Of a DNA stretch of 64,000 bases, positions 23,535 to 34,558 are shown piece by piece; within the stretch, counting starts at the first letter, position 1, and each line of letters opens with the position of its first letter. Below the pieces are notes generated by a model. It saw only the letters and a program-made list of their open reading frames with translations. It searched no databases and was not told the origin of the DNA. The position numbers and the translations under genes are program-made. Source of the DNA: Cryptomeria japonica. Its lineage: Eukaryota > Streptophyta > Pinopsida > Cupressales > Cupressaceae. The stretch is from the NCBI RefSeq assembly GCF_030272615.1, contig NC_081415.1, positions 422,000,757 to 422,064,756 of the forward strand, in the 5' to 3' direction.

Positions 23535-24815
23535 CAATTGGATCTCTAAGACCCGATTTCAAGTCGACACAACTTCAAATACAATAAAGACAAAAAAAAA
23601 AATTATAATTGGGTTTGAAAAACCCAATTACAAGCTCTTATCAGCTTTGTAAAATTGAAAGATGACTAGATTGGTAATCAGGTCTCTAAGACCCGATTAC
23701 ATATTCTTATACAAGTTTTCGATTTAGGTGTAATCAAGTATTAGAGACCTGATTACAAATTGGGAAATGCAATCGTTAAGGCAGATAAAAAGAAGTAATT
23801 TTGGGTTTTTAAAACCCAATTACATTTCCTTGAGAGATGAAAAAAGCAGTGGTAATCGGGTTTACGAAACCCAATTACATCTTTGGGTGAAACTTCATTA
23901 AATAGATCAAGGTGTAATCAAGTTTCTAAAAGTACCTGACTACAAAGTGCAACATTTGTATAACAACACAAACAACTTGTAATCAGATTTTAAAGGTCTG
24001 ATTACAAGCTTGTGATAGTCAACTTGCAATAAGACCTTTAAAGTCTAATTACAAGTAATGAAGGATGTGGATCAGCTTGTAATTGGGTTCTAAAAACCCA
24101 ATTACAAGCAACAATGCAGTTACAACTTGAAATCATAGCAAGTATCAATGCTCACAAATGTGTGGAAACATAACAATAAAACTCTTGTAGTCAGGTTTTA
24201 CAAACACAAATACAAGTAACAAGGGTGAATCCAAGTAATGGTAAGATGTATTGTAATTGGGTATTTGCAACTCGACTACAAACAAAAATGGCTTTAAAAA
24301 TGGCGCAATGGCTTACATCACTGATTTCAAAAAACAAAAAAACACTTCAAATAGGAATTTGAAATCCCTAAGAAATCCCTAGCACTAAGCATAGAGGAAA
24401 AAACAAAATGCATATACAAGAAAATTGATAAAGCTTAAATTGAAAAAGAAAGAGAAGAAAAATGAAAACTTACTTGTTTGATTTGAATGAAAAATGGCTC
24501 CTCCAAAGACTCAAATCGCACCACCAAAATTTAGAGCCTAAAATAAACAAGGGGAAATAGGTTTTGAAGATCAAAACAATTGATAATGCATCTTTTAAAG
24601 AAGAGTAAAGAAGAGCTAATCGATGTTGTTTCTACCACTGTGAAATATTAAATGCAACTTCAATTGCAATCGGGTTTTTAAAGCCCAACTACAAAAGGGA
24701 AGAACAGTTACTTACAAATTGGATCTCGAGACCCAGTTTGCAAGTATCAAAGAAAAACGGCTTGCAATTTGGCTCAAAAAGCCCAAATTACACGATGACT
24801 CAAAAAACCAAAACT
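23535..24815. repeat. Array of about 15 imperfect palindromes (33-37 nt)
   Basis: Units pair an arm like CTTGTAATTGGGTT with its complement around a 3-8-nt loop. The clearest is 24076-24108, a perfect 14-bp stem with a 5-nt loop. Others lie near 23609, 23672, 23728, 23803, 23850, 23910, 23970, 24030, 24183, 24252, 24665, 24715 and 24760. Spacers of about 25-60 bp are unrelated. Arms vary (AATTGGGTT, AATCGGGTT, AATCAGGTC), and the opposite arm usually changes to match. This is not a CRISPR array: it is eukaryotic DNA with diverged units and no direct-repeat identity. Confidence 0.85.
24440..24605 (-). promoter_or_regulatory. Conserved leader segment with possible splice donor
   Basis: The minus strand reads ...GCCATTTTTCATTCAAATCA..., then ACAA followed by GTAAGTTTTC near 24468-24478. 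The sister unit has a comparable stretch around 32815-32850, AGTCATTTTTCTTGATTCAA, then TTTCAG followed by GTATGTTC. GTAAGT/GTATGT are good plant 5' splice sites. If used, the palindromes downstream would lie in an intron. Inference only. Confidence 0.35.
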
Positions 24816-24934
24816 TAAAACCAAACAAAGACCAAAAGAAATGAAGGACTCCACCTTGCAATACACCTTTGAAGGCATACATTGAGACACACAAGCTACA
24901 AAATAGATAAAATTTGTAGGGTTGCCCCAATTTT

Positions 24935-26475
24935 TCCTAAGTCCAAATTGGGGATAGCACACTCATATTCTAACTATGGGATAAACTTATGTTAAGCCTT
25001 CATTTGCATCTTGTTCTAAGATGATACATGAACAACATAAGCTTCTTTGTATGGGTCTCATTAAGCCATCAAAAAATCAAGCCTTGTTGGCTAGTTAGCC
25101 TAAGGGACAGAAAGAGTAAGGACAATCTAACAAGAAACAGAAGAACTTGAAGAAAAAACTACATATAGATCAAGAACATCATAGATCATTTTCAAAAAGT
25201 GATTCATCTACGAAGGATAAGCCTACTTGTGCATATTGCAAGAGGACTGGACATGAAGAGTATTCTTGTTACAAGAAGGATATTGATGAACTAAAACATC
25301 TTCTTAAGAAGAAAAACATTGATCTTCCTTCTAGAATATTTGACTCAGCTTCTTCTTCCAATTCAAAATAGTTAGGACCTACTAAGGTAAAATATCATGC
25401 AAGACTTGCTTCTGAAGCAGCTAAGAATAAAGGAAAATCTCTTTGTGCTTCTTCAAGTTGTGAATCATGGAGATGGCTCCTAGATTCTGGAGCTTCTGAT
25501 CATATGGCTTCTACACAGTCTATGTTCTCTTCTTTTGAGCCTTGTGTTATGCCACCTATTCTAATAGGAAACAACATTTACATGATTGTAATTGGGAAAG
25601 GTTATATTGATATTGGGGATGACACTTTAACTGATGTTTTGTGTGTACCTCATCTATCAAATAATCTTCTTTCCATCTATCAAATAACCCATGGTGGAGT
25701 AGGGAAAACTGGAATTCATACTTGATTTAGTCATCATTCGAGACTTGGAAAGCAGAGAGACAATTGCTATTGGGATGGTTGATCATGCATCTCGGTTATA
25801 TACCTTTTTGGACTTTGCACTTGATGATGGTTCTGATCTGTTGGTTGTTGATCACACTATTAGTGTGCATTTTGATTTTCAGGAGAACTTTGGTCACTTG
25901 AACTTGGGTATTCTCACATTAGATCCAGTTCTTGATCCTTGATTTCATTCTCCTCCATCTATTGTTGCTTCTAAGGATACTTTTCTTTCTACATCCAAGG
26001 CTAGTTGTGTTTCAATACAATAGGAAATACATCGTCTTCCAGATATAGTTCATTGGGATGACTACTTGACAGACATTGCAAGTTTGTTTGTGGAGTCTCA
26101 TATTTTAGACTTGGGAGACAATATTCATGACATTCATCTTCTCTTTGATGAATTTGATTCTTCTCCAGTTGTTGTGGAGGAACCTTTGGATCCTCTTGTT
26201 CATTCTCCACATGATCATTGATCACAATTTGACATGAGTGTGGATACTTTTGCACAATATTTGGAGGAGGCATATTTATCTTCAGAGGAGATTTGGGTGT
26301 CTTTAGAGCATGTTCTACATACATCTCTACTAGGTTCTAGATTGTCATCTTCATCAGTGTGGCCTAGAACGCTTGATTTGGATGTGATAACTTTCGGCAT
26401 CGACATGGAGACATGTGAGCAATTTTTAGAGACTTCATACATTTTGCACTTCCTTCCTTCATATTCCTTTCAGTA
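24935..26475 (+). pseudogene. Copia gag C-terminus and protease, no integrase or RT, broken
   Basis: This is the continuation of the gag gene interrupted at 17255. It shows EQHKLLCMGLIKPS, one CCHC knuckle (CAYCKRTGHEEYSC, 25228-25269), then the retroviral-type aspartic protease start LLDSGASDHMAS at about 25479-25510 and the DVLCVPHLSNNLLSIYQITH segment. The frame shifts near 25725, after which VVDHTISVHFDF and a charged region run to about 26475 with few stops. No GAG_pre-integrase zinc finger, integrase core or RT is seen, although these normally follow directly. The element therefore encodes only gag and protease and would depend on enzymes in trans, unless a deletion removed the rest. 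Confidence 0.75.
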
Positions 26476-27333
26476 ATGCGAAGACATTTTACATGCACCT
26501 TTGGTTTTGTTTCTTCCCAAGGGGAGTAACGTTGTTTGATGATCGTGGTCCATCATCTATATCAAGTTTTGAGAATCAACCATTGGTACAATTGACTATT
26601 TCAAGGAAGGCTACATAGTCTTTCTTATCCTTTCTATCTTGGAGGGGATTTCCTCCTTGCATGGGATTCTTTCTTGTGTTATAAAACTTGTTTTCTTTTC
26701 TCCCTTTTTGGGGAGTAGTTTTGTCCTACTGGGTTTTCTCCTTTTCTCTGTTTGTGAGAGATTGTTTTGTACATAGGTACTGATGCACTTAAAATGGGAG
26801 ATTATTTTTTCTTGAGGAATGAGGATCTATTTATAGGCAAAATAGTGGATTGGAGGATCAATATTGATTTGGTTTGTGAAGGGCTAGGATTGCATGATTC
26901 TCAATCCATGTGACACTTTCGAACCAATGAAGTGATGACAAGTGTCACCATGAGAGGACTTGATAGGAGAGGGAAAATGTTTACCCCGTGGGGTGTGTTA
27001 GTAATATTGCATATCAACAGTTAGATAATAACCATAGGATAGAATAGTAACCAGAAACTCAGAGAAATTCTTTCATTAATGCCAAAATGTTTAGTATAAT
27101 AATCATTCTCTGCATTCGTGTATCCAACAACAAGTACAAGAGCATATACAAAGACACGGTCTAGGGTTGCGGTTACCACCCGTGGAGAACCATCGTGCAA
27201 CGGACAACTACCCTCGACGACACTAACATACTTAACCAATGTATCTTAACAAGTATTACAAATCCCATTTTACGACCAACAGAAGAAGCATTTCATTCTT
27301 GAGAGGACATGAGGGTTACCATGTGTTGGTTAA
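26476..27333. other. Non-coding sequence after the gag-protease Copia element
   Basis: About 860 bp. It starts with a GGGGAGTAACG-type purine-rich stretch (26519-26530) that could be a polypurine tract and continues with pyrimidine-rich DNA. I cannot match it to the LTR at 14528-15002. The last bases, AAAATT at 27334-27339, look like a target duplication for the next unit. Confidence 0.4.
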
Positions 27334-27339
27334 AAAATT

Positions 27340-28248
27340 TGTACACATGGGGGATGTGCAAAATTGTAGTTTCAGCCACAATGTGTGAGTATGATACTCT
27401 CCTAATTTAGGGAAGGCTCCCCCTATCTACAAACTAAACTAATCTAATATGGGTGAGACAACAGTCTTTCTTCTTCTTTCAAGGTAAACTATATTCTTTT
27501 CTCTTCACATAAAAGTAATAGCAAATGGAAATAAAAACAACATCAACTTCTCAAGCAAAATGAGAGAGAGGAAATAAAGTTTTCTGAAAGCACAAAGACT
27601 TTTGTCACCTCCTCTGGGACAAAGAAAAAATATCAAGTGCAAAGTCTTGAATATCTGAAATCCTATCTACCCTTTTATAACAATAATTTTCAAGAACAAG
27701 TGCAAGGTATAGTAGCACAAATTTTGCAAATATAATGTGCTTCTAAGATTAAAATGAAAATTATCCAAAGCACAAAGTCTTGCAATGCTTCAAAACTTTA
27801 AATTACGAACAAAAACTAATTTCACCTTTGATATCTACAATGCAAAGTCTGTAATTATTTGGGGTGAATCTCCTTCCAACATCCTTCTACAATCTTAAGT
27901 AAGCACAAAGATATATCTCACAATGACACAAGAACACAGTGGGAGCTAAACATAATTTACTTGCTTGCAAAAAGATAAGAAATACAATAGACTCCCTCAA
28001 GTATATATAGGAGAGGGATTTTGAGAAAAAGGTGGGAGGATCCTAACCAACTTGAGAAATTCTCTCAACCACCATGACTTAATCCAACTACAGTCCTAAT
28101 CTAACTCAACTTGTAGTTGCTCAACATGTAATTACATGTTACAAAAGTGCAAGTGAAAGATACACTTGCAATCACAAAAATCATCTTTACATGTAACTTT
28201 TCAAAAGAAAAATGCATAAAATAAAAACTAAGTGTCCTGAGACACTCT
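27340..28248 (-). other. 3' end of the second unit: terminal hairpin and motif array
   Basis: TGTACACAT-GGGGG-ATGTGCA at 27340-27360 can fold with a 2-nt bulge. Its sequence differs from the sister hairpin at 17256-17276 although its place is the same. GCACAAAGTC-type motifs lie near 27590, 27637, 27770, 27840 and 27902. The minus strand has a TATATATA-like tract near 28003. No ORF. Confidence 0.55.
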
Positions 28249-31200
28249 TTATTCCTTTTCATTCCTAACCATGAAAGACTGGAAACGGTTGATTGATCTT
28301 TTCAATTTATCTAGATCAGGCCCTAAATTATTCTTAGCAACTGCAACAGTCTTGATAATCACATCATAATACCTCACTGTTGCGTCTTTATGTTCTTCAA
28401 GAACAACTTGCATTTTATCATAAAATATCTGACAACTCACAAATCTATGGATTGAATCCACAGTAAACTGTTCTGCTTCTAGTTCCTTGCGGAGTCTTGA
28501 AACCATCTCTGCAAGTACCTCATATGTTGTAAGAAACTCTCCATCTGAATTTAGAATCTTACAAGACATTTCATCAAAATTAGAAAGTGTGTCTTGCTCA
28601 ACCTAGCCGCTCATCTCAAGTGTTACCTAAACATCTTTGATGAGTTCCATGACAACCAACGATTTATTTGTCAAAAGTTCATCAAATTCTATGTACTATT
28701 TTCTGTCAGATATAATCATATTGTTGCACAATACCTCTAACTTAATTTGATCCATTTGATGCGAAATCTTCAAATCTTCTTCAATTGAGCTAAGACTTTG
28801 CTCAAAAACTTCCAAAATCTCATTCAATTTGATTCTTGTTGCTCTAACGTTGCTCAAAACATGCAACACCTTCTTCACTACTTGGGTACTTTGATCAATC
28901 AACTGATCAACCCAAGTATCAACTGCTCTGGCTTTCTGAGCAACCTTTTCCAATTGTTTAATAGATTCCTCAGAATTAGAAGAAGTCAATGGGTCAATTT
29001 GTTTAGAAGAATTTTTTATCTTTTGAATTACTGTAATGAGCTGTGAATTCTTCTCTTTAATCTCATTCTTCTTCGCAAGTAATTCATCATAATTTTGGAC
29101 CAAGAAGGCTACTAAATCTATGGCATCATGCATGAAACATGTATGTGTCTTCTTACCAAGTTCTATCTTGGTGAGCCTGTAATCTGAGAACTGCATCTCT
29201 TTTGGTGGCTTTTCAACTAGTGGCTCTACTACTTCTGCATACTTTTTCTTATTCTTATCCACCAACACGCGCAAAATTGTCTTTTCTTTCTTTGCGGCTC
29301 TAGGCTTAAGTTTTGCAACTTACTAAAAATCAAAGATATCAGGATAAATCTCCCATTTCTTCCTCTTTGGTGTGATTGAACTCATCCAAGGGGGTAGTTG
29401 TAATGAGCTCATATTTGAGACAACAACTGTGGTTTCTGAAGGAACATGTTCTACCTATACCACAATTGTGAGTCAAGGAGAATTTTCTGTTTGAACTACA
29501 ACAATTCTCTGCTCATGTGGTAAAGTATCAACCTTGAGAAAGGAAACATTGGTCATGGCTACATAAGAGGGATTTATCTCAAAAACATTCTCAAGACTGC
29601 CATGAGACATTTCAGTAGATAATCATGTGTTAACACCAGTAGATGTACTCAGTTCTACAGGGTTTACATATATGATGGAAACTAAATCCACATATGTGTC
29701 AACTAGAGACATAGTAACATCCAATGACAATTATGGAACACTTGTATCAAGAGAATCTAAACCAATTGAAGGGGGTGATTCTGCAACATTATCATCATGG
29801 GTTTCATCCTCAACATCAACAACATGGATTTGCACTTGTGGTTTCTCCTTCCCTTTCAATGACACTTCTCGTGGAGGAATAACCAAGGCTCTACTCACTC
29901 ACAGCTTGATCCTTGTGCGAGAAGCACATTCCTTAGATTTGATCTTAACTTCAAATCTTCGCCCAACAAGCCCAACCAAATCAATTTCATTCTCCACCTT
30001 GATCTTAATAGTCTTGACCCTATTATCCTTCAACCAAGCATTTGTATTTGGAAGGATTGGTTGAAACCTATCAATGCTAGAGTCACATTCCTTCTTTCAA
30101 TATTGTGGAGAAGGAAGAGGAGCTTCTACAACTCTTTTCTCGACATACTCACGATCGAGGATCTTTCGATTATCTACCATGCCCTTTGGAATTCTAGTTA
30201 AATCAAGATCCACAATCTAGTCCAGAGTCAACCTACTATAGTCCATTCTCTTGATTTCTTCTTCAATGTGGAGATCAAACCAAATGTCTTCCAGACGATG
30301 GACATGAGTGAAGGCCCTTTTGATCTTGTCTGTTTTGCCTCGATAGTCAAAATCTTTTCTGGCTATAAATTTCCTCAACTTGTTTTCCTATAGTTTTTTC
30401 TACATTTCCTTAGCCCTCGCTGAGGTATTCAAAGAATATCAGCCAATCTGCAGTGGATTATGTGAGGAAATGTTTATACTGAATTTATGATTGGCAAGTT
30501 GTAGCGCATGAACTGCCATCAACTATCTTGCCAATTCCATCAGGAGAACCTTGTATGTAGGATATTGAGGTAACATGAATGGCTATCCCTAAAAACATCC
30601 AACCCTCATATATGTGAAGGTTGGGGACTGCAAAAACAAACATCCATACTCATTCACCTTCTTCCATGCAGCCTTAGAAACCATCATGTTTCTTAGCGTC
30701 TTATCAAAGAGACACATGGAATGACCAAAGAATGTGTCCTGCATTCTTCTGTAATGAATCCTACTGGGCCTCAGAGTCAACTGATCTTAAAAATTTCCAT
30801 ACGGGTACTAGAGATTTGTCACCCTTGGTAGAGAGACTAGGAAATTGTCTGAGTGATGTTGCAATATACACCAAGTAGGAACTCATATAAAAAGTGAAAG
30901 TGGTGGGAACTTATGACAGTTTCTCACATAAGTTGTAACTGATAACCTCTCCCCAAAAGATGTGGGATTGTCCTTTTCTCATGACCACAATGTACTTGTA
31001 CATCTAGATTTCAAATATATTAGAATGTCTCAAACCCATGATCCTGCTAAGAAGCATGATCATGTCACCCACTTCTTCAATGAACACACATCTATACAAC
31101 TTGGGCCATCTTGAGAAGTAGGTCTGAAGAGTTTCTAGCCACTTAGCATTAATGTGCCTGATACAATCTGACCTCCTCTAATTATAATGATCCAAGGCAC

Positions 31201-31690
31201 TCTTCATGGTTATGTCAACATACACAGGAGATGCGGGAACTTTAAATATTTTGTCTGTTGTTTCTAGATTCAAAATTATAATTACATTTTCATCCTCATC
31301 TCTGATTGTCTCATTTCTCAATCAAAGTGAGCAGCACATGAGAGAACAAACTCAAGTTATAAGGCAACCACTGGAAATGAAGACACTGGAAGGATATGAC
31401 TATTCAAGAGTAGCTACATCCCATGTGTTGGCGAACACTCAATTCTTTCCAAAAACTTGGACATGTCAATGTGTATGATCTTTGTATCCCAAATCTCATC
31501 AATAAGAGAGACCACCTGTGTGGGAGCAACCTCATTCTGATACTTGTCATACTTATATTTCATCTTCTTGTTTGGTGGCAAAGATGGCTCTCTCAACATT
31601 GAACAAGAATCTACAATATTGTGATGAAAACTCAAAAGGGTAAGAAAATCTTATGCTACAACTGGTGATTCCATTACCTTCAAGCTTTGA
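28249..31690 (-). pseudogene. Long RT-less transposon ORF, sister copy, broken
   Basis: On the minus strand the blocks occur in the same order as in 18274-23330. They are LPPNKKMKYKYDKYQNEV and HIDMSKFLERIE (31635-31414); RIHYRRMQDTFFG, FDKTLRNMMVSKAAWKKVNEY and FTYMRVGCF (30780-30589). Then come an acidic linker, PPWMSSITPKRKKWEI (near 29380-29340), and KYAEVVEPLVEKPPKEMQF with YRLTKIELGKKTH (29274-29130). A long helical C-terminus follows (29100-28696 and 28569-28249). The C-terminal part is leucine- and lysine-rich and likely a coiled coil. Stops and at least three frameshifts separate the pieces. No known enzymatic motif. Sharing KYAEV...KEMQ..DY..TK.ELGK.TH with the other copy argues for past selection on the protein. 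Confidence 0.75.
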
Positions 31691-31840
31691 AAACTAATGC
31701 TCACACAAGAACTTGGGAAGGATTTTAACATAATCTTGCTTGTACTGACTCAACAATGCTTTATAGATGAGCTTGGACAGTGATGGGAGGAAAATCGGAT
31801 CTCATGAAGGTGTTTACAAGTGAAAACTTTTTACTTTTCA

Positions 31841-32700
31841 CACTTGTAGTCAGGTCTCCAAGACCCGACTACAAGTGCAAATGTGAAAATTTGGAATATG
31901 GAAAACTTTAAAATGGAAGATTTGGGACCCGATTAAAACTAAAGAATGAGCAGAAAGCATTTTAGAAAGCATTGTGGCATAAAGGGATATGAGTCAAGTG
32001 AAATAAGAGCACCAAACTAAAGGGATATGACTATTTTGGCACTTGCAGTCGGTTTTTGGGAGCCCAATTACAAGTGAGCAAAAAAAGGAAATAATGTGTT
32101 TTTACTTGAAGTTATAAAACTTGCATTAACATGCTACAAACCCGACTTTGAAAGGCAACATATTAATTGTAGTCAGCTCTACAAGACCCGACTGCAAGTG
32201 AAAGTTACAAAATCTTGTAATCATAACTTGTAATCATCCTCATGAGAACTGATTTTATGCTTTTATGGGGAAGAATAAAATGCAAAAGACATACTTGTAG
32301 TCGGGTCTTCAAGACCTGACTGCAAGTATGTTTACACATATGTATTTACACTTACAAAAATGATACCTGATTCAAAATAAAATATTACTTGTAGACTACA
32401 AGTCTTTTGCATTTGAAGACTCGCAGTTGAAGAGGAATGACCCGACTTCATTGAGGCAAATGGGAAAAGAAATATCAAATAATAAACTTTAGAAACATAT
32501 GAACTGACAAATAGGAAAAATGACACAAAATGCACAAGGTCGGATGATGGATGAAAAGTATGAGCACATACTTGAATGCATAGGGGGGGAGAACATAAAC
32601 TTAACACCAAATGTATGGGAAGATAATAGCAGGGGTTATATTTATGGCGCAATAGGAAAATTTATTGCTTGTAGTCGGGTCTTAGAGGCCTGACCACAAG
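31841..32700. repeat. Array of imperfect palindromes, at least five units
   Basis: The best unit is 31841-31877: a 17-bp stem with one mismatch around a 3-nt loop, arms based on CACTTGTAGTC. Others lie near 32041, 32168, 32294 and 32668, with partial ones between. Arms here favour AGTCGGGTCT where the sister array favours AATTGGGTT, yet both keep pairing. Confidence 0.82.
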
Positions 32701-32974
32701 ATTTTAACACTTGCAATAAGCTAACAAATATCCAGCAAGACATACGAATGAAAAAAAAAAAAAAAAAACCTAAACAAATCAATCAAACAAAAGAGGAATC
32801 ATAAGAACATACCTGAAAGATGAATCTATTGAATCAAGAAAAATGACTTAGAAGAAGCAACAAAAACTTCACAAACTTGCAAGATCAATCATGCACTTAT
32901 AGGTGATAAAGAAAAGACTCCCTTTTGAATTCAATCTCTCTTGCATTAACTAATCTCCCCAAAAATTGCAAAGA

Positions 32975-33116
32975 ATGACTATTGACTTAATTTTGCATTA
33001 AACTAACAGCCTTATGGGAAATTCAGTGATGGGAGACCTTTTGCGCGAAACTCACTGAATGACCTCTAGGTTTGAGAAGCTGACTCTTCATACAATTGGG
33101 GGAGAAAAGGGGATTG
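32975..33116 (-). repeat. Direct repeat, copy 1: truncated 3' LTR of the gypsy-like element
   Basis: About 140 bp that match 36125-36264 in the same orientation (shared TTAATTTTGCATTAAA, CTTATGGGAAATTCA and CTCACTGAATGACCT segments, ending near GGGGA). Since 36125 is the inner edge of the 5' LTR, this copy is the last part of the 3' LTR. RNase H coding sequence runs right up to its edge, so a deletion removed whatever lay between, including the polypurine tract and most of the LTR. Confidence 0.75.
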
Positions 33117-33640
33117 GCAAGCAGGTCCACAACAGGGTTGAATTGTGACCCAATAGTAGCCATCTGATCCGCAAATGCATTTGCCTTTCGAGGAACCCTT
33201 TGGATGTTGAAAGCATCAAAGATTTTGATCAGATCCCATGGCCTATGATGCTAGGATCTCATGTGGATGTGCTTGGCACTAGAGATTCCTCGGACCTGGT
33301 GTACAATCAGCCCAGAATCACCCAAAACTTTCAACTGCTTTATGCCCATCCTTTTTGCCAAACTTAGACCTTGGATCAACCCTTCATATTCTGCTTCATT
33401 GTTAGAGCAAGCAAACTGCAAGCAGAAAGACCTTAGGATTTGTTCACCCAAAGGCAAAGTAAGGCAAATCCCACCGCCTGAACCTACCTTGCATCTTGCG
33501 CCATCGAAGTGTAAGGTCCAAAGCACAGAAGAAAGCTCTTCCTTGGTTAGCAGATCCTAAATTAGTTTTGGGATTACTTGATCCTCATCAAAAATATAGT
33601 AGGTACCAAGACATGTGGCATGATAGTTAGAATATGGATT
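33117..33640 (-). pseudogene. Gypsy-type RNase H, directly downstream of protease
   Basis: RNase H would degrade the RNA strand of RNA:DNA hybrids during reverse transcription. The minus strand shows WTLHFDGA (first Asp), NNEAEYEGLIQGL (Glu), VLGDSGLIVHQV (second Asp) and, after one TAG, NAFADQMATIG with the fourth acidic position. These are the DEDD residues of the archaeal-type RNase H found in Tat-like gypsy elements. It lies in the same frame as the upstream protease, with two TAG codons (33671 and about 33557) between, and no RT sequence in the roughly 150-bp gap. It ends at the truncated LTR. Confidence 0.8.
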
Positions 33641-33670
33641 AGAATTTATGAATTCATTGAGAAAAACTTC

Positions 33671-34447
33671 CTACTCTGGTGTAATATCCCCGATCACCTC
33701 TTCATCCTCTAGAAGCTCTACCATTTTTCTCTCTTCATTAGAGATGGAGGTATGAGTTGACTCGAAGTTGAGCATAGCCTGATTGGCTACATGTTCAATG
33801 TGTAGGAGTTCTGAAAGAATTTTGAGCTTAGCACCATGATGGTTTCGAAGGATGAGGTGAGACCAGTCTAAAGATAGGTAACCTCCTATTTTGGTGGTGA
33901 AGTCATGAGAAAGGCAGAGGCCAAAAATAGGCGGTATGTCAATAACTACTACTTCTTGAGACATGGTGACACTAGGACACACAAACAATGTCAGTGGAAG
34001 GCTTTTAATAAGACCCACAATCTGGACCTTATTTCCATCTAGTTGCATAACACCCCTATTTAAAGGCTCATATTTAATATTCAAAACCTCAGCAATTTGC
34101 TTAGGCATGACAGTGGTGTTGGCACCGGAATCTATCATAGAATTGTGTAAAAGTTTATCTCCTACTATGAAGGTCAAATAAAAAGGATTTGGTTTAGGTT
34201 TACCTTCCACTTGGGATTTAGGAGGTACAACCTCATTTGTCAACACCGTCAGCGAGAATGATTGTTCTGCGGGGGGATAAAATCTTTCTTCGTTGGGTCG
34301 CAAATTAGTGGCAACATTCCTGCCAGCAGGTTTCTCCACCTCTAACAGAGCTTCTTTCAACCGATTCTTTTGCTTTGGGATACTAAGGAGATCCCATAAG
34401 GAGATCTTGGTCGGGGATTTCTTTAGCTGCTCCACTACATCCAACAC
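33671..34447 (-). pseudogene. Gypsy-type aspartic protease
   Basis: It processes the gag-pol polyprotein. After a basic, Pro-rich N-terminus the sequence shows PFYLTFIVGDKLLHNSMIDS, in which the catalytic triad reads DSG (near 34130), then TTVMPKQIAEVLNIKYEP, a flap-like segment (GNKVQIVGLIKSLPL) and VVVIDIPPIFGLCLS. About 258 codons are open between the stops at 34559 and 33671. It is in the same frame as the gag fragments to its right and the RNase H to its left. The closest parallel in the window is the protease at 62741 on the plus strand (CMIDSGAAINVI, VVDVPPNYGMLLS). It is typical of Ty3/gypsy Tat-like elements. Confidence 0.82.
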
Positions 34448-34558
34448 TGATGGTACTGATGTCTTTGCCTCTCTCGACTTATAGGCGATAAATTCCTTTC
34501 TCAGATATGTGGTAGAAACCGCGGGTTGTTTAGGGACTTTATCTGAGATGAACCTCCC

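Larger units (their letters stand above)
17256..24929 (-). mobile_element. 7.67-kb insertion carrying a transposon-protein ORF and palindrome array
   Basis: The boundaries are set by the interrupted Copia gag and by a 5-bp direct duplication ATTTT (17251-17255 and 24930-24934). The inserted unit reads TG at the left and CA at the right on the plus strand, as integrase-made insertions do. Minus-strand order is: a leader with palindromes and a possible splice donor (24929-23535), a long RT-less ORF (23330-18274, itself interrupted), then an untranslated end. I cannot find a matching pair of LTRs, which is odd for TG/CA ends. The 27340-32961 unit is a relative with the same order of parts. Confidence 0.72.
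27340..32961 (-). mobile_element. Second member of the palindrome/transposon-ORF insertion family
   Basis: The unit starts TGTACACATGG at 27340 and ends CCCCA at 32961, with AAAATT on both sides (27334-27339 and 32962-32967). The order on the minus strand matches 17256-24929: leader with possible splice donor, palindrome array (32700-31841), RT-less ORF (31690-28249), motif array and terminal hairpin. It lies immediately next to the decayed gypsy-like element that begins at 32975. As in the sister unit, I see no matching LTR pair. The left boundary is supported by alignment to the sister unit; the right one rests mainly on the duplication. Confidence 0.6.

Noticed and set aside
23535-24815. 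CRISPR-like spaced repeats
   Set aside because: Units are diverged palindromes, not near-identical direct repeats. Spacers vary in length, there is no cas gene and the context is plant transposons.
17256-24929. Standard LTR retrotransposon with paired LTRs
   Set aside because: TG/CA ends and a 5-bp duplication fit, but I could not find a matching pair of terminal direct repeats by eye, so I call it an insertion unit only.
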